Positions 1 to 14,428 of a stretch of 64,000 nucleotides of DNA are shown here, one piece after another. A program made the translations under genes and the position numbers. Every line of letters begins with the position of its first letter. Position 1 is the first letter of the stretch. The notes beneath the pieces are model-generated. The model was not told where the DNA came from, did not search any database, and was given only the letters and a program-made list of their open reading frames with translations. The DNA is from Phaeoceros laevis (taxonomy: Eukaryota > Anthocerotophyta > Anthocerotopsida > Notothyladales), in the NCBI GenBank assembly GCA_049999765.1, contig JBNGIQ010009228.1, positions 1-64,000 on the forward strand, given 5' to 3'.

Positions 1-2144
1 TAGAAGGTCCCCTAAAGTAACTTGTGGCTCCAGAAGGCTTCGCAGGTGCCGCCGTGAGGGGAGCCGAATACCCTCAGAAGACCGGGAGATTTGTCAAGTG
101 CTACAAGATGGAGGCGTAGAAGTTCTGGCGCCGGTGGTACGCGACGAGTGCACCTGAGGATCGCCGACGGGACGGGAGGCCGTCTGTTGTGTAGAAGGGT
201 GTCCGTGGTAGTAAGGTACGGGAGGCGGAGGACGAACTTGAGGATTGTGGGCAGGACGCGACATCTGCCGTGCTGAAGAGTTCGTCGGTTACGGATTGCG
301 AGGTGTTGGAATGGAGTAACTCTCAGGGGTTGGCCGTTGGCGACGGTGGAGGTGATTTTGTGCCGTGCCAGGTAGCTAAACCTGGGGTTTGTGGTGGTTG
401 TGGTTGTGTCTGACGGGACGCAAGTCCTGAACGGCAAGTTTAATCGTAACTAGTGCCTGTTCAGTCTGTTGTTGCTCATATATGAGTCTCTGTGGGAACG
501 AAACCCCTTATACTACGATAGATACGGGGATAAACTCTACCCTGGGTTGCTACATTTGCCTATACATTGCTGACTGACATTTTTCATATATGATGTTACA
601 GTATGTGAATGGTGATGTATGTCTTAATGTATGAATGCCTTGATATATGTGCTATAAGCGCGAGCATCCTAACATTTGTCATATCATTGTTTGTAACAAG
701 ACATGTTGAAACTATGGATAAATGACGTCATGCATACTGAGAAGAACAATTGTGAAGCATGTTGACGTGTCGTAACTTAGGAATATGATACATTTGTTGC
801 AAGGTCTAACACGAGAAAACAAGGTTCGAGCCATAGCTGCATAAAATAGTAAACACTAGATGATGGCATAAACAAGTATGCACATACGCGATATTCTACG
901 TCAAGTGAAGCCCCTTAAAAGTGAAGGCTGAAATAAGCAAGATCAAGCGACCATCATGATTTTGTTCATTCATTGGCAGAGATTGATAGGTGAAAAAATC
1001 ATTGAACTAATGTGATACTACTTGCCAAGTGCATTGAGAAGTAACCTTGCATCGACTATCTACAAACCTCTTGCAAGTGTAAGTGCAATATATAGATGAG
1101 TGTGTCAGAAAGAAATTATCAGAAATGAAATTCCAGGTATGAAGAAGAAGGTGATGAAAACCATAGTGCAGTTGAAGCGGGAGATGCCGCCCTTTTTCTG
1201 CAACTCATTGCAACATTTTATAATCCATCTCATGCCCAACTGTTACCTACATTACATTGAAATATCTAAGGCACTTCTGTTATGAGCCGCTAGAGGCTAA
1301 CGACAAGAACGCCAACAGCAAAAGAATTCCCGGGAGGAGAATTCGCAAGTAGGCTGCCTTCCCTTCGTGGTCCGTGGAGGGCACCTTGGAGAGTCGACAT
1401 CAACATGAACATAGCTAGCAGGTATGAGTCTGTTGAAAGGGTCTACAATGCCTTAATTAGATCCATTCTAGAAGGTAATAACTCATTCGGGAATGCTCGA
1501 GGCCTAGTTTTAGTAGTGTAGGAGTAGGAAGACCTGATTTTAGCAGTGTAGGAGTAGAAAGACATGATTTTAGCAGTGTAGGAATAGGAACAAGGTCCTC
1601 AGATTGAGTCGAGTACGCAGCCTTTTTGTTGGACGGTTGGTCCGCGCCCACATCCGTAAAAAAATCATTCATTCAAGGGGAAGGGTTGGGGCAAGGGACC
1701 CGAGGTTTGTCATATATCTCTATGATTTCCACTGATATAACCTTTAGGACATCCGTGAATGCATTCCTAGAGGGGGAGTCATTAGGAAAAGGAAAACTGC
1801 CGAGCCGTGGAGGGCGATGCTCGTGCTGCTTACAAAACCTACAAAAACTTAGCGCATGCGAAATATGGAAATATGAGCGCACAACGAACCCTGGAAATAT
1901 GAGCACACAAAAGGAACGCAGTGGACAGCCACGCGACCTGGGCATAATGTTCTCAAGTTCGCACGACGAGTTTGAGTTATAGCACGAAACTCAAGCATTA
2001 GTTCGTCGCACGAGCTTGAGTTCGCGAAAAGCCATGACTAATCACGAGTTAACGAAAAGCCATGACTCGTGACTCATTACTTTTAAGTTTCTACATACGA
2101 ATCAGTATTAATTTTTATACGGTTGTGGATTAACCCAATTTACT
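1..2144. other. Gene-poor stretch with no recognised gene
   Basis: Open frames here are short and none resembles a known family. The one 141-codon frame (12-437, minus) is Thr/Arg/Pro-rich and has no recognisable domain. Around 1950-2075 there are interleaved short repeats: a CTCAAG/CTTGAG-containing inverted motif near 1953-2020 and a direct repeat of CGAAAAGCCATGACT. This looks like intergenic or decayed repeat DNA. Confidence 0.5.
1500..1589. repeat. Tandem repeat, three 30-bp units
   Basis: Three consecutive 30-bp units lie at 1500-1529, 1530-1559 and 1560-1589. They share the core TTTTAGCAGTGTAGGAGTAG with a few substitutions. The period is a multiple of three, so the minus strand reads as a ten-residue peptide repeat, but nothing else suggests that it is translated. 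Confidence 0.85.
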
Positions 2145-2244
2145 NNNNNNNNNNNNNNNNNNNNNNNNNNNNNNNNNNNNNNNNNNNNNNNNNNNNNNNN
2201 NNNNNNNNNNNNNNNNNNNNNNNNNNNNNNNNNNNNNNNNNNNN
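2145..2244. other. Assembly gap of 100 N
   Basis: Exactly 100 undetermined bases. The round number suggests a scaffold gap of unknown true length, so features should not be joined across it. Confidence 0.99.
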
Positions 2245-3104
2245 GAATAACATAGCTCCGACGCGATTCTAACGGTGGACATATAATCTATGAAAGAAAC
2301 GGCACCTCTTTCCAAAGAAATACTGCGACCGACAACTAAGATATGTTGTAAGTTGCGTGTATATAACGATGAATTACAAAAAGTTGTTGTAAAAGTTTGT
2401 AAGTTATAATTCCATACACAAAATAAATTACAACAAGTTGCAAATTTGTAAAATAGTTGGATTTTGTCTTAGTTGCGGCCTACTGTGAAACGTACATATA
2501 TTTCGGTACGTTTCAGTACGTTCGAAATTTATTGGCCGTCCGTTTCTGAAGGGGGGTATACCTCGATTAACAATTTTATGTTATGGGGTATACCTAGTCA
2601 TGACTTCAAATTCGTAGCAAAAAAATATATGTGGACTAATACACGAGTACATATGCCCTACCTTGTCACACGATACATGCAAGGTGTGCGGCGCCGCCGT
2701 ATTGGGACTGTGAACCTTCATTGATGGCGACTGCAAACGGCGTAGATCACAACCGGGGATGCCGACCAGCTCTTCACGCAGCTCGGTTGACCTTGAGACA
2801 CCGTACATGACGAGTGGCGCCAAAGAACCACTTACCTAGTTAGTTGAAGTAATGAAGCGAAGAAAGGAATGAACTGTTTTTTATATTCCAACATTTTTTA
2901 ATTAATGTCATCCCATCCCGTGCATTTCCGACGCGTTTCGAACGTACATTCCTTCCCAAATAACTCACACGGTTTTTTTTTGGCGAAATGCGTTTTAGTT
3001 TCGCCACGTCGTTACGCGCGTTACTTTATTAAGCTTGTGGCATTATTTTGAAAATGCCCTAGAAACGCGAAACGTGGAACTCGGAAAGCTAAGAAACACG
3101 TTAC

Positions 3105-3920
3105 TAAGTTTTTTTACTAGACGGTGTTAACCCTTAAGTGCCGAACTCTACCAAGTGGTAGAGTTCAGCATCCCAAGCACTTCCTAAAAAGTGGGAGTGT
3201 TGTGTCACCATAAAATATAGACAACATGTATATGATTAGGTTCTTCTTCTTCACCTCACTCGAAATCTGCAATCAGATCTCCAATTTGATCTCTACAGCT
3301 CCCACCATGCCTTCTCGAATCCTTGACTAAGGCTCTAACCCGAGTTTACGGTTGAGTTTAGATATCCAGACCCGGCTTTTGCTCCTCACGCCCAGGAGGT
3401 AAATTCCTTCCCGAGCCTGCATGTGTCGCTTGGGCCTAGGCTCGGTAAAGTGCCCTGGTTTTAACAGATTGGTTTGGTTCGTGCCTCCTTCCTCTGCGCC
3501 CTTTTCCATGCATCACAGCGCTGGATTGGTTTGGTTCTTGCCTCTTCCACTACGCTCTTTTCCATGCATCACAGATACATCATGCATCATAGGTGCCATC
3601 GGAAGCAGGGCGAGCACGATGGCGTGCCCTCACGCGACGCTATGACCTCAGGGCGAGCGCGATGGCGCGCCCTCACGCGATGCTGTGACCACAGGGCGAG
3701 GGCGATGGCGCGCGTGAGGCACGATGAGTGTAACGTGCAGGGTCGGAAAAGTACACTCAAGGTCGGGAATAGGTTTGGTAAGTGAGGGGTGAGCTACATG
3801 GAACCAGGATGAACGCGGTACACATCCCATAAAAAACGTCGATTAGGTGCGCGTTTCGTTTCGGGCGAAACGCCTCGTCATGTAAGGGTTAAAGGGTTAA
3901 GTTAAAAACTTTATCAAGCA
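3105..3920. mobile_element. Possible non-autonomous element with imperfect terminal inverted repeats
   Basis: The left end, about 3105-3145, contains a T-run followed by TTAACCCTTAAGTG. The reverse complement of about 3880-3920 contains a similar T-run followed by AACCCTTACATG. Over about 40 bp the ends match imperfectly. There is no transposase frame inside, and I could not identify a clean target-site duplication. A MITE-like element or chance AT-rich similarity are both possible. Confidence 0.3.
3606..3720. repeat. GC-rich tandem repeat, 43-bp unit
   Basis: Units at 3606-3648 and 3649-3691 plus a partial third share CAGGGCGAG.GCGATGGCG and CCCTCACGCGA. Just upstream (about 3468-3575) a second, roughly 60-bp duplication repeats GGTTTGGTTC...TTTTCCATGCATCACAG. 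Confidence 0.8.
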
Positions 3921-4453
3921 AAGCGATTTTTGTCTAAATGGAAATTGTCATGTGTCCACCAGTTCAGTTCAGAGTTCAGGTCGCCATCCTTCAAATCCCA
4001 GAAGTCATCATGAGTGCGCGCATGCCTCTTTCTCGTGATGATCCCCAAGCCTGTGCAGGTCATCCACATCGGCACAAAAGCGGCATGCAAACGGTCAAGA
4101 AACCAGTCTACGTGCCTCGCAGATCCTCAGTGCTCAGGAAAATGATGCCCCTGTCCGCAGACAACGAGGGGCAACCGTCGCACCCGGATTTCTCTTTCTG
4201 GTTGCTGTGAGCACGGCCTGCGCATGCGCATCTTTTTCACTGGCAGCAACCGGTACCAGGCTCGCGCTCAGGGCCTGCAGACCATGATCACAAGCTCTCT
4301 TGAAATCAAGAGGCTGCTGGCCAGCTCTTTCGAAAGAGCTGACCGTCTCCTGCTGAGACATGAGAACTGCTTCTTAAGCTTCCTGTGCACTGCCCCCACC
4401 ATCCCACGCAGACCCGAGCCCTGGGAAAGCTTCGAAGAAATCCTCCAGTGAAG

Positions 4454-6101
4454 ATGATGGCTGCGTTGGGGCCGCCTCTGAGATTGCTGCTGGCTTTCTT
4501 TCTTGTCACATGCCTGAGCCAGATGAGCGGCGTTGGTGCTCAGTTGATCAGCCCCTGCCCGCAAGCTCTCATCGTGTTCGGCGACTCCCTGTCCGATACA
4601 GGCAACTTGGGCTCCGCATACCCGGAGCTGAGGCCGGATTCGCCCTACGGGCAGACGTATTTCGGACATCCGGCAGACCGGCAATCGGATGGGCGCCTCG
4701 TTGTCGATTTCCTCGGTATGACATCTCTTCTTTCCAATTGTTCAATGCGGTTCATTCCCCTGTCTACTGAATTCAAAAGCTGTGAGCTCCTAATACTAGT
4801 ACTCACAATTGCAACCCTGGGTTGGCAGCACAAGCAATGCACCTGCCGCTTCTGAGCCCTTACTTGAGAGGAGTGGGGTCCAACTTCCAGCACGGTGTGA
4901 ACTTCGCTGTCGGAGGCTCTACAGCAACCAACTTGTCGGTAATAACTCCATTCTATCTGGCGGCACAGTATGACTGGTTTTTGGAATTCCAGGAGAACGC
5001 CATAGCGGCGCAGACTTCAGCTGGAGGTACTTCCGCAAATTCTTGAACACTAGCTAGTGACTGGTCTGAGTTCACACGCCTTGGCAACTATCAATTGCAA
5101 CAACTTGAGCCACATGTGGCAGGTGACTCAGGAGGCAATCCCAACTTGGAAATCATCAAGAACGGTTTGTACATGATCGAAATAGGAGGCAACGACTACA
5201 ACTACGCTTACCGCACTCTGGGATTGACACGCCAAGCCATTCTGAGTTTCTTGGTCCCTGCGGTGGTGCGGGCAATCAATGGGGTGGCAAATGTAAGCAA
5301 GTTTGCAATTGTGTTGCGATTATCTTAAGCCTGTCAACTCTCTTCTCAATTCCTTCTTGTTTGTTCTTCCAAAACTACTGTCCGCTGATGAGGAAGGGAA
5401 TGGCATGTTTCACAGAGGCTGCTGGAAGGAGGTGTCCAGCACATGATCATCTTCAATGTTCCGCCACAAGGATGCTCGGCCCTGGTCCTCACCGCTTTTC
5501 CTGGCCTCCCCTTCGAGTATGACCAGTACGGCTGCCACACCGCGTACAACCACATCGCCGAGACCCACAACACGCAGCTCAAAGCTGCTGTGGACGATCT
5601 CCGTAAGAGCTACCCCGACGCCACAATCGTGTACGCAGATCTCTACTCTTTCGTGAGGGACATTCAGAGTGATCCCACTGCTTACGGTAAGCGATATCGA
5701 GTCCTGAACTTATTGGAAGCTGGCTACTGGGTTGTGAAAATTCTGTGTAGATGGAGTACTTCGCAGTTTCTGAGATCTGAGTATAAACCCAAGTCCTGAG
5801 TGTTGTGGAATGGATAATTTCAAATTCAGGTTTTCAGGCAGACAACCAAACTCATGCTTGCTGCGGCGTTGGAGGTGCCTACAACTACAACCCCGCCGTC
5901 AGGTGTGGCCGGGCAGGTTTGGTGGCTGGCCAGATAGTGCGCGCAGAACCGTGTGCACATCCCAACCTATACGTCCAGTGGGATGGGGTTCACTTCACGG
6001 AAGCTTTCAACCATGCTGCGGCTACTGCTTTCTTAGCAGGAAACTTCATCGACACTCCAAACACTGCGGGCTTTCCCTTCAGTTGCTCTAGAATAGTCTA
6101 G
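4454..6101 (+). CDS. GDSL-type esterase/lipase, secreted
   Basis: This is a serine esterase of the plant GDSL (SGNH hydrolase) family, acting on ester or acyl substrates in the secretory pathway or cell wall. The start at 4454 is followed by a hydrophobic signal peptide ending near GVGA. Block I reads IVFGDSLSDTGN with the nucleophile Ser. Later exons carry YMIEIGGNDYNYAY (block III) and the C-terminal WDGVHFTEAFN with the catalytic Asp and His. There are about five exons: exon 1 ends at 4715 (GT donor 4716), exon 2 starts at 4829, the fourth begins near 5415 with LLEGGVQHMIIFNVPPQGC, and the last runs from about 5830 to the TAG at 6101. The second intron (about 5027-5070) would be only 44 nt, so that junction is uncertain. 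The substrate cannot be inferred. Confidence 0.9.
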
Positions 6102-6312
6102 TCATGAACTTCAGTCCAGGTCAAAATTTTGCTTTATTTGGGAGGTGTGCATTGTCTGTCAATCGGTATGCTTCAATCATCTTCGGACGTAACAGTACTA
6201 AGATACACGATGCAATTGCAAGCGTCAATCCCAGAATTTCATAGACTTATTAGCCTCCAGTGGCATGTTGATTACCAGCTGTAGGGTATTCACCTCAGCT
6301 CAAGAGGCCTGC

Positions 6313-8617
<2,305 letters not shown>

Positions 8618-9206
8618 GGCGAATGCTAGAAGTCAAGATCTCGACTACGCTTGCTCAACAGGCTGCTTCAGAGAGGCGAGGCTGCGATGTTGAGATGGAT
8701 GGAATGCGACGGACGAGAATTGTCCGCAGTGTTACAGCTGTCTTCTATAGATGGAAAATCGGCGGGAGGTGGTGAGGCGGAAAATGTCCGATAAGTGAGC
8801 CGATGATGCGGACACAGATTTGTACCAGCGCCTTGAGAAGCGGACAGGGCAGAGATGACAGTGGTGGATGGGGGATAGGCTTGGCTGTGCATCAGCTCGT
8901 TGCGAATGTGAATACGCTTGCATGCCCCAGTCGGTGCCACCTCGAACGCCTCTCCCACCGCCACGTGCAACGGCATCATCGCGCTCATCTCGCCACGTCA
9001 GTACCACTTGACTCTCCTTTCCCACAGGTTTCGCATAATGGAGGAGTCGCGCGTCTAGCTGGGTCCTCCTCGCAGATTTCCAAGTTCCAACACGAGTCGT
9101 ATAGGAGGTAGGTGGTAGGCCAACAATAAATTTAGGAGTTGCGTATAGTCTACGTTGTGGCAGTAGCCGCATATTAGACAGTCTGGACTTGCTCTATTTC
9201 CTAATC
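8618..9206. other. Spacer between GAPC and the HslU gene
   Basis: It holds the upstream region of GAPC and the 3' flank of the HslU gene, both on the minus strand. The open frames inside do not resemble any family. Confidence 0.5.
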
Positions 9207-12200
9207 CTACAGAATGAACCTAGAAACATCGGTCTTGTGCAGTAGATCTCCGAGGGACCGTCGCACCTTCTGCAAGACATAAGCGCCACAGAATCAGGAG
9301 CAGGTCTTGCTGGCAAGAAAGAGTATTTGACCAGCAAACAGGTCAAGGCCAAACCTCTTTGTCGACTAGGTAAGTCTGGCCCGACCTTTCGGGAGCATGG
9401 AAGCTAATATCTTCAACCACCCTCTCTATGACCTGCACAGTGTGCCCCACAGGCTAGAGTCACGAACCATCCAGAAAGACTACAATACTATGAGCCACCA
9501 TCCACACTGGCGCTGCAGTTGCTGTGAACTTACTGTATGTAGCCTTCTTGCTCCGATGTTATCAAGAGACTTGTTCACCTGTTTGGTTCAGTAAACACCC
9601 AGAAACGACCAGAGTTCATCATCTTGACTTGACTATCCCAGCTGTGAGGAAACCAAACATCTGAGAGGGACTGAGTGTACCTCTGCTGCAACTATTGCCA
9701 ACTCCTTGATTGCCTCATCCGTGAAAATCAGATCAATGTCCTCTGTCTTCATAAGCAGCTGCTGCTGCTTGATCATGTTGGTTTCTGGCTCCGTCAATAT
9801 CCGATACAAGTCCTAGATCATACAAAATCCGGTCAGCATCTGGTTCCCTACCGCTGGGTCTCACCTGCTTGCACAAAAGGAAAACTTGGAAATGCACACA
9901 ACGAAAACTTGGAAACGCAAAAAAGGAGAACACGGAAATGTGTGCAGTTCGATTGTACTTACTTCCCGGGTGAGTCCTTTGAGCTCAACTCGTATGGGCA
10001 GTCGGCCTTGTAGCTCAGCCAACATGTCACTAGGTTTACAAGCATGGAAGGCTCCACTGCAGATAAACAGGATGTGATCCGTGTTTACATTTCCATACTT
10101 GGTGCAGACAGTACTGTGCACATAGCATACCCAATGTCAGCTAGATGAAGGGAATCACGAGCGAATCATTACTCAAATCTTCTAGCACATGCATCAATCA
10201 GCTGATGCTACCGGAACTGAAAACAGAGCCTAGTTCCTTCAAGCACCTGCCCTCAATAATGGGGAGTAAGTCTCTCTGGACTCCTTCGGAACTGGCATCT
10301 GCCCCATGTCGAGTCTCACTGCTCGTTACTATCTTGTCTATTTCATCAATAAATACAATGCCGTCCGACTCTGCCAACTGATCAAAAACATGTTAGACAG
10401 GCACTGCCTATGCAAGTCAACACACCCAAGTGTTGACACATGAGCTTTGCCATGACCAAGGCGAGTTCTGACCTGGATTGCATCTTTTGTGATCTGATCC
10501 GAGTTCAAATGTTTCTCCATCTCAATCTCAGTCAGTAAAGGTCTTGCCTCTCCAATAGTTATCTCCCGCCTTTCTGACTTGTGAGACTTGAACACCTTTT
10601 CCATCTGACACCACAAAGAATAGAAAGACAAAAAAAACGTGAACTCCTTTCCTTAGTCTGCCCAAACGACAGATTGGTGAACTTTTTATCACAGCTTACC
10701 CTGTATATAAGTTCATTGACGGCAAATCCACCACCACTACTTGTGATATCCACAGGCACACGAACTCTTCCATCAGGAATATCAAGCTGGATTTTTCTGT
10801 TATCTATGCTGCCAGATCTGTACAGCTTTCTGAACATCTCTGATGGGTCCCGTGTACTTTCAGACTCACCCTACGTGAGACAAAAAAAGATTAGACTTTG
10901 CAAACTACCGCTTCTCGAGGAACACCTGCCAAAACTCGCTCAAGAACATGCTACTAGACAAACTTCACACCCTATGGAAGCAACTCACCTCCGTGGCTTG
11001 TTGTACGCCTATCAAAGTGTCCAGTATCCGATTTTCTACAGTCCTCTCCACTTCCTTTGCAATCCTCGTCCGCACCTGGAAATTGACCAAACGAGTTATA
11101 GCCATGACCCAAGTTCACCCTACAATGGTACAGCTCTCAAGATTAGTAAAATACGCAGCCCTACTTTTTGTCGCTGTAGCGAGATAGCATTATCCACAAG
11201 GTCTCGTATTATTTGGTCCACATCCCTCCCATGAAAGCCAACCTCTGTAAACTTGGTTGCCTCCACCTGTTAAAAGGAGATAATGGTTAGGCTCCCATCA
11301 AATTGTACAGCACTATTCCTCATTCTGATGACACTATTCATCATTCTGATGAAAGGAAGTCTTTAGAAATGTACAAACTGAAAGCAGAATTGTACCTTAA
11401 CAAAAGGTGCATATGCAAGTTTAGCCAGTCGGCGAGCAATTTCTGTCTTTCCACACCCCGTGGGACCAATCATGAGGATGTTCTTAGGCACTATCTCTGC
11501 CCTTAAGTGCGAAGGAATCCTATGCCGTCGCCATCTGTTGCCTGTGCAGCACATCACCTAGGTGAGAGTCTCCGAGAAACAGACCAAGACCCATCTTCCC
11601 TAACTGTGCATGCACTAACATCAGGTCATGAGCTAACAATGGCAGCTTTGACATCTGCTGGGCATGCACGCACATCTTCTTGGATTTGGTGCAAGCATGA
11701 CAACAGTGTAAAGATCACCATACAGAGTGACCTACACATTTTTGAAGTAGATCACACAAGAGGCAGCAGCAAGGCTTGGAAGCGCGTACGCAGAGCCACT
11801 GCCACCGCGCGTTTGGCTTCAGCTTGTCCGACAATGTACCGGTCCAGCATCTCCACCACTTTGGCTGGCGTTAGTGCAGCAGCCCCGTTATCGTCTGCAA
11901 GAAAATTCAAAAGCACATCAGAACGAACCAAGGCAATATGGAGTCTTTCAATCCTAGCATGTCTACTGATTGGTTGCAAGGTTGCAGCACAGATTACCTG
12001 CATGATCTGCGTCCGAGCCAGATTCAAGCACAGCAATGTCCGAATTATCAGTTGCTATGAGCACAGTCCCATCAGCCTGCGCAGATCTGCATAGCAAACC
12101 AGTCTTTAGGTCTTCTCCCAACAAGTACATGACCCATTGCACCGTACTATGTTGTTGCAAAACCTCGTCCTTCACAACCTGCGCCTAACCAATTCATGTC

Positions 12201-12528
12201 CTGGATTGCACAATGCTACCACAGAAATGCACCACAATGCCAAACCCACCATGCCTGGTCAAAAAATGAATTCCTTGCGAAAAACCTAGCACTGCATGCC
12301 GGGTGACAACATCCCATGAACATTAACTCACGTGGAGAGAAGCTCCGCGGTGGAGGCACGGTGGGATGAGGACAACTGCGCCGATGGCAACAGCTGTGAC
12401 GGTGCAGAAGCCGTCCGCCATCCTCCGGCCCTGGTGCTCACACGCTGCTTGGATGTCTTCGAGGACTCCGCCACTGCCACCGCCAAAGGACCCCGAAGCC
12501 GTAACCGGCGGGCCACACTTATCATCAT
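9207..12528 (-). CDS. HSLU: HslU/ClpY-type AAA+ unfoldase, probably mitochondrial
   Basis: HslU is the ATPase that unfolds substrates for the HslV peptidase. The start at 12528 (ATGATG) opens a short Arg/Ser-rich presequence ([11 protein letters not shown]) suited to mitochondrial import. The core reads [17 protein letters not shown], then [12 protein letters not shown], Walker [15 protein letters not shown], a pore-loop segment [18 protein letters not shown] (usually GYVG), Walker [12 protein letters not shown], the arm [11 protein letters not shown]-like [26 protein letters not shown] and [11 protein letters not shown]. The final exon ends DVSRFIL, the conserved HslU C-terminus that docks into HslV. 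These features separate it from ClpX, which has a zinc finger and an IGF loop. The I-domain is present but divergent. There are about eleven exons. No HslV gene lies in the window. Confidence 0.9.
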
Positions 12529-13208
12529 CTTGCACGCACAACACCCCCGTTGAGGCTCCCACGGTGCTATGCTCACAACCTACGTACATCCAGAGGGCCA
12601 CCCGATAGCCTGCTCCCCTCCGATCTGCATGCGCCCTTGGCAAATTTTCAATCCGACAATGTCAAATTGCGGAACCAGGTTCTTGCATCCGCTGCCACCG
12701 ACAGACCGCGCACATCTGGCTCCAAAGAATTCTCCAGCAGAGAAGCTGGCAGCAATTTGTGCGCTGAAATTGTGCAAAGGCGGTAGAAGGGACAGAGTGT
12801 AGCGCGTCCAGGTTCTGTTGGTGGATCTGGGAGAGCGATGGGGCCGGATCCCTTGTCTTGGTTGACGGGAAGGGGAGGAAGATTCAGGAGCACAGGAAGG
12901 AGGGGAGGTAGGTACCTTTTCTACGGCTGGTCCAGGTGCGCGGCTTGGGACAGCGCTGCCTGCAAGCGAAGTTTTTCAGATGCATCATTTCTGGTGGTTA
13001 ACCAATAATACACAGTACACGTAACGTATGCACTGCACATTCGAAAATACTTACGTATGAAACACCGTATCCCCGTATCCCAATACGTACACCATGACCC
13101 CGGTTGGGTAGAAAATCCTTCAGAGATAACGTTGCCTCCTTCCTGCTATCCGGCTTCCACCGTCTTCCTGCTTGCGGGAGCAGGCCGCAGGGGACCAGCG
13201 CCGCAGCA
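12529..13208. other. Divergent intergenic region between HslU and YLMG1
   Basis: The two start codons (12528 minus and 13209 plus) face away from each other across about 680 bp, so this segment probably holds both promoters. I see no clear TATA box or gene. Confidence 0.5.
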
Positions 13209-14428
13209 ATGGCGCCTCTCCCGCCCCCTCACTCCCTACGCCCTTCCTCCTCCTCTTCTGCCTCTTCTACCTGCTCTTCTTCTTCTTCTTCCTCGCCTTC
13301 AGGTGCGACGGCTTTGGAATGTGCGCTTGAAGGCAGTTGCAAGAGGCCTCTGGACCTGCGTATCAATGGAGGAGTCTTACAAATTGTGCAGGCGCGGGGC
13401 CTCCCGCCACTGCCGTCTGCTCTGCATGGTCTCCTGCGGGGACACGGCCAAGCAGTGGCGGTGCGGCTGGCAGAGCTTCAGCAGGCAGCTGAGCAGGCGC
13501 TTGCCAAGACTCAGGCCGCTCTAGAGAGGGCCGCCTCAAGTGCTGCACGGGCGTGGTTGCAGCTTCCTGGCAACATGCATGCTTTTCAAAAGGCAAGATA
13601 ATGTGGATTGGTTAACCTCAAATTTCTTGTTTCCGGTTGAACCATGGCAGTTGAAGCACAAGATGGACGTAGTCTCGTTCTTCTCATTAGGCTTTCTTGG
13701 ATTGCTGAATCTGTGTGGCAAGAACGCAAAATGCCTGTAATGTCTTTGCTTCCGACATTCATCGCCTGTCATCCTGGTGCGGCCTGACCTCTTCTGGTGC
13801 CTCCCGGTCTCATGTAACAACCTTAACTGTGGTGGTGTGCGCAGCAGAGGAGCAGGATTGCCAGGCGCAACTCGAGCTTCCCGAGGGCTCACAATTTTGC
13901 AGCCATCATTCCAGGAGATTCGGTTGCGGAGATTGTGGTGACTAGCAGCATATTCAACTTCTTGAATATCTACAACACGCTGCTCATCACTCGGCTTGTG
14001 CTCACATGGTTTCCGAACCCGCCTGAAGTCATCGCCAATCCCCTCAGGTTTGTACCAAATCTCTCTGAAACATGCTTTGTGGCTTGACTCACTGCTTTGA
14101 GATGACGAATAACCTCCAATATGTCCTCTTTTTCATCTGCTGCAGCACAATCTGCGATCCTTATCTCAACATATTCAGGGGCATCATTCCACCACTTGGG
14201 GGCACTCTTGATCTGTCTCCAATTCTGGCTTTTCTGGTCCTCAACGTTTTCACAAACACGGCTTCAGCACTGCCCGCTGAGATGCCCAAGGACGCTACTG
14301 CCTTGTGTACAACAAGTCAGACGACGGACAAGCCTGCTACCGAACCCACATGGAGACAGCGAGCGCAGTCAAGGAAGGCAGGAATTGTGAGGAAGCAGGT
14401 TATAGCAGCAAACAAGGAAGATAGATAG
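13209..14428 (+). CDS. YLMG1: YGGT-family (YlmG1-like) plastid membrane protein
   Basis: Plant YLMG1 proteins are thylakoid or plastid membrane proteins implicated in nucleoid partitioning. The product begins MAPLPPPHSLRPS followed by a long Ser run, a typical plastid transit peptide. Exon 2 encodes AIIPGDSVAEIVVTSSIFNF and NIYNTLLITRLVLTWFP. Exon 3 encodes TICDPYLNIFRGIIPPLGG then LDLSPILAFLVLNVF, the YGGT signature and second membrane segment. It ends with a basic tail at 14428. Exon 1 appears to end at 13592 with a GC donor (AAG|GCAAGA), since no GT donor fits; exon 2 starts near 13845-13848 in the same phase. Another GT donor further upstream cannot be fully excluded. The C-terminal 45 residues are charged and longer than I expect for the family. 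Confidence 0.88.

Larger units (their letters stand above)
2245..4453. other. Intergenic DNA with repeats, no recognised gene
   Basis: AT-rich and repeat-containing. It holds a possible terminal-inverted-repeat element (about 3105-3920) and GC-rich short tandem repeats. No frame matches a known protein. The last part is the 5' region of the GDSL gene that starts at 4454. Confidence 0.5.

Noticed and set aside
12-437. 141-codon minus-strand frame
   Set aside because: Thr/Arg/Pro-rich with no recognisable domain and no supporting splice or promoter signals; probably a chance open frame.
1500-1589. CRISPR-like array
   Set aside because: The units are contiguous with no unique spacers, and the sequence is eukaryotic.
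9207-12528. First read as ClpX
   Set aside because: The AAA+ motifs are shared, but there is no N-terminal zinc finger or ClpP-docking IGF loop, and the protein ends SRFIL with HslU-specific blocks.
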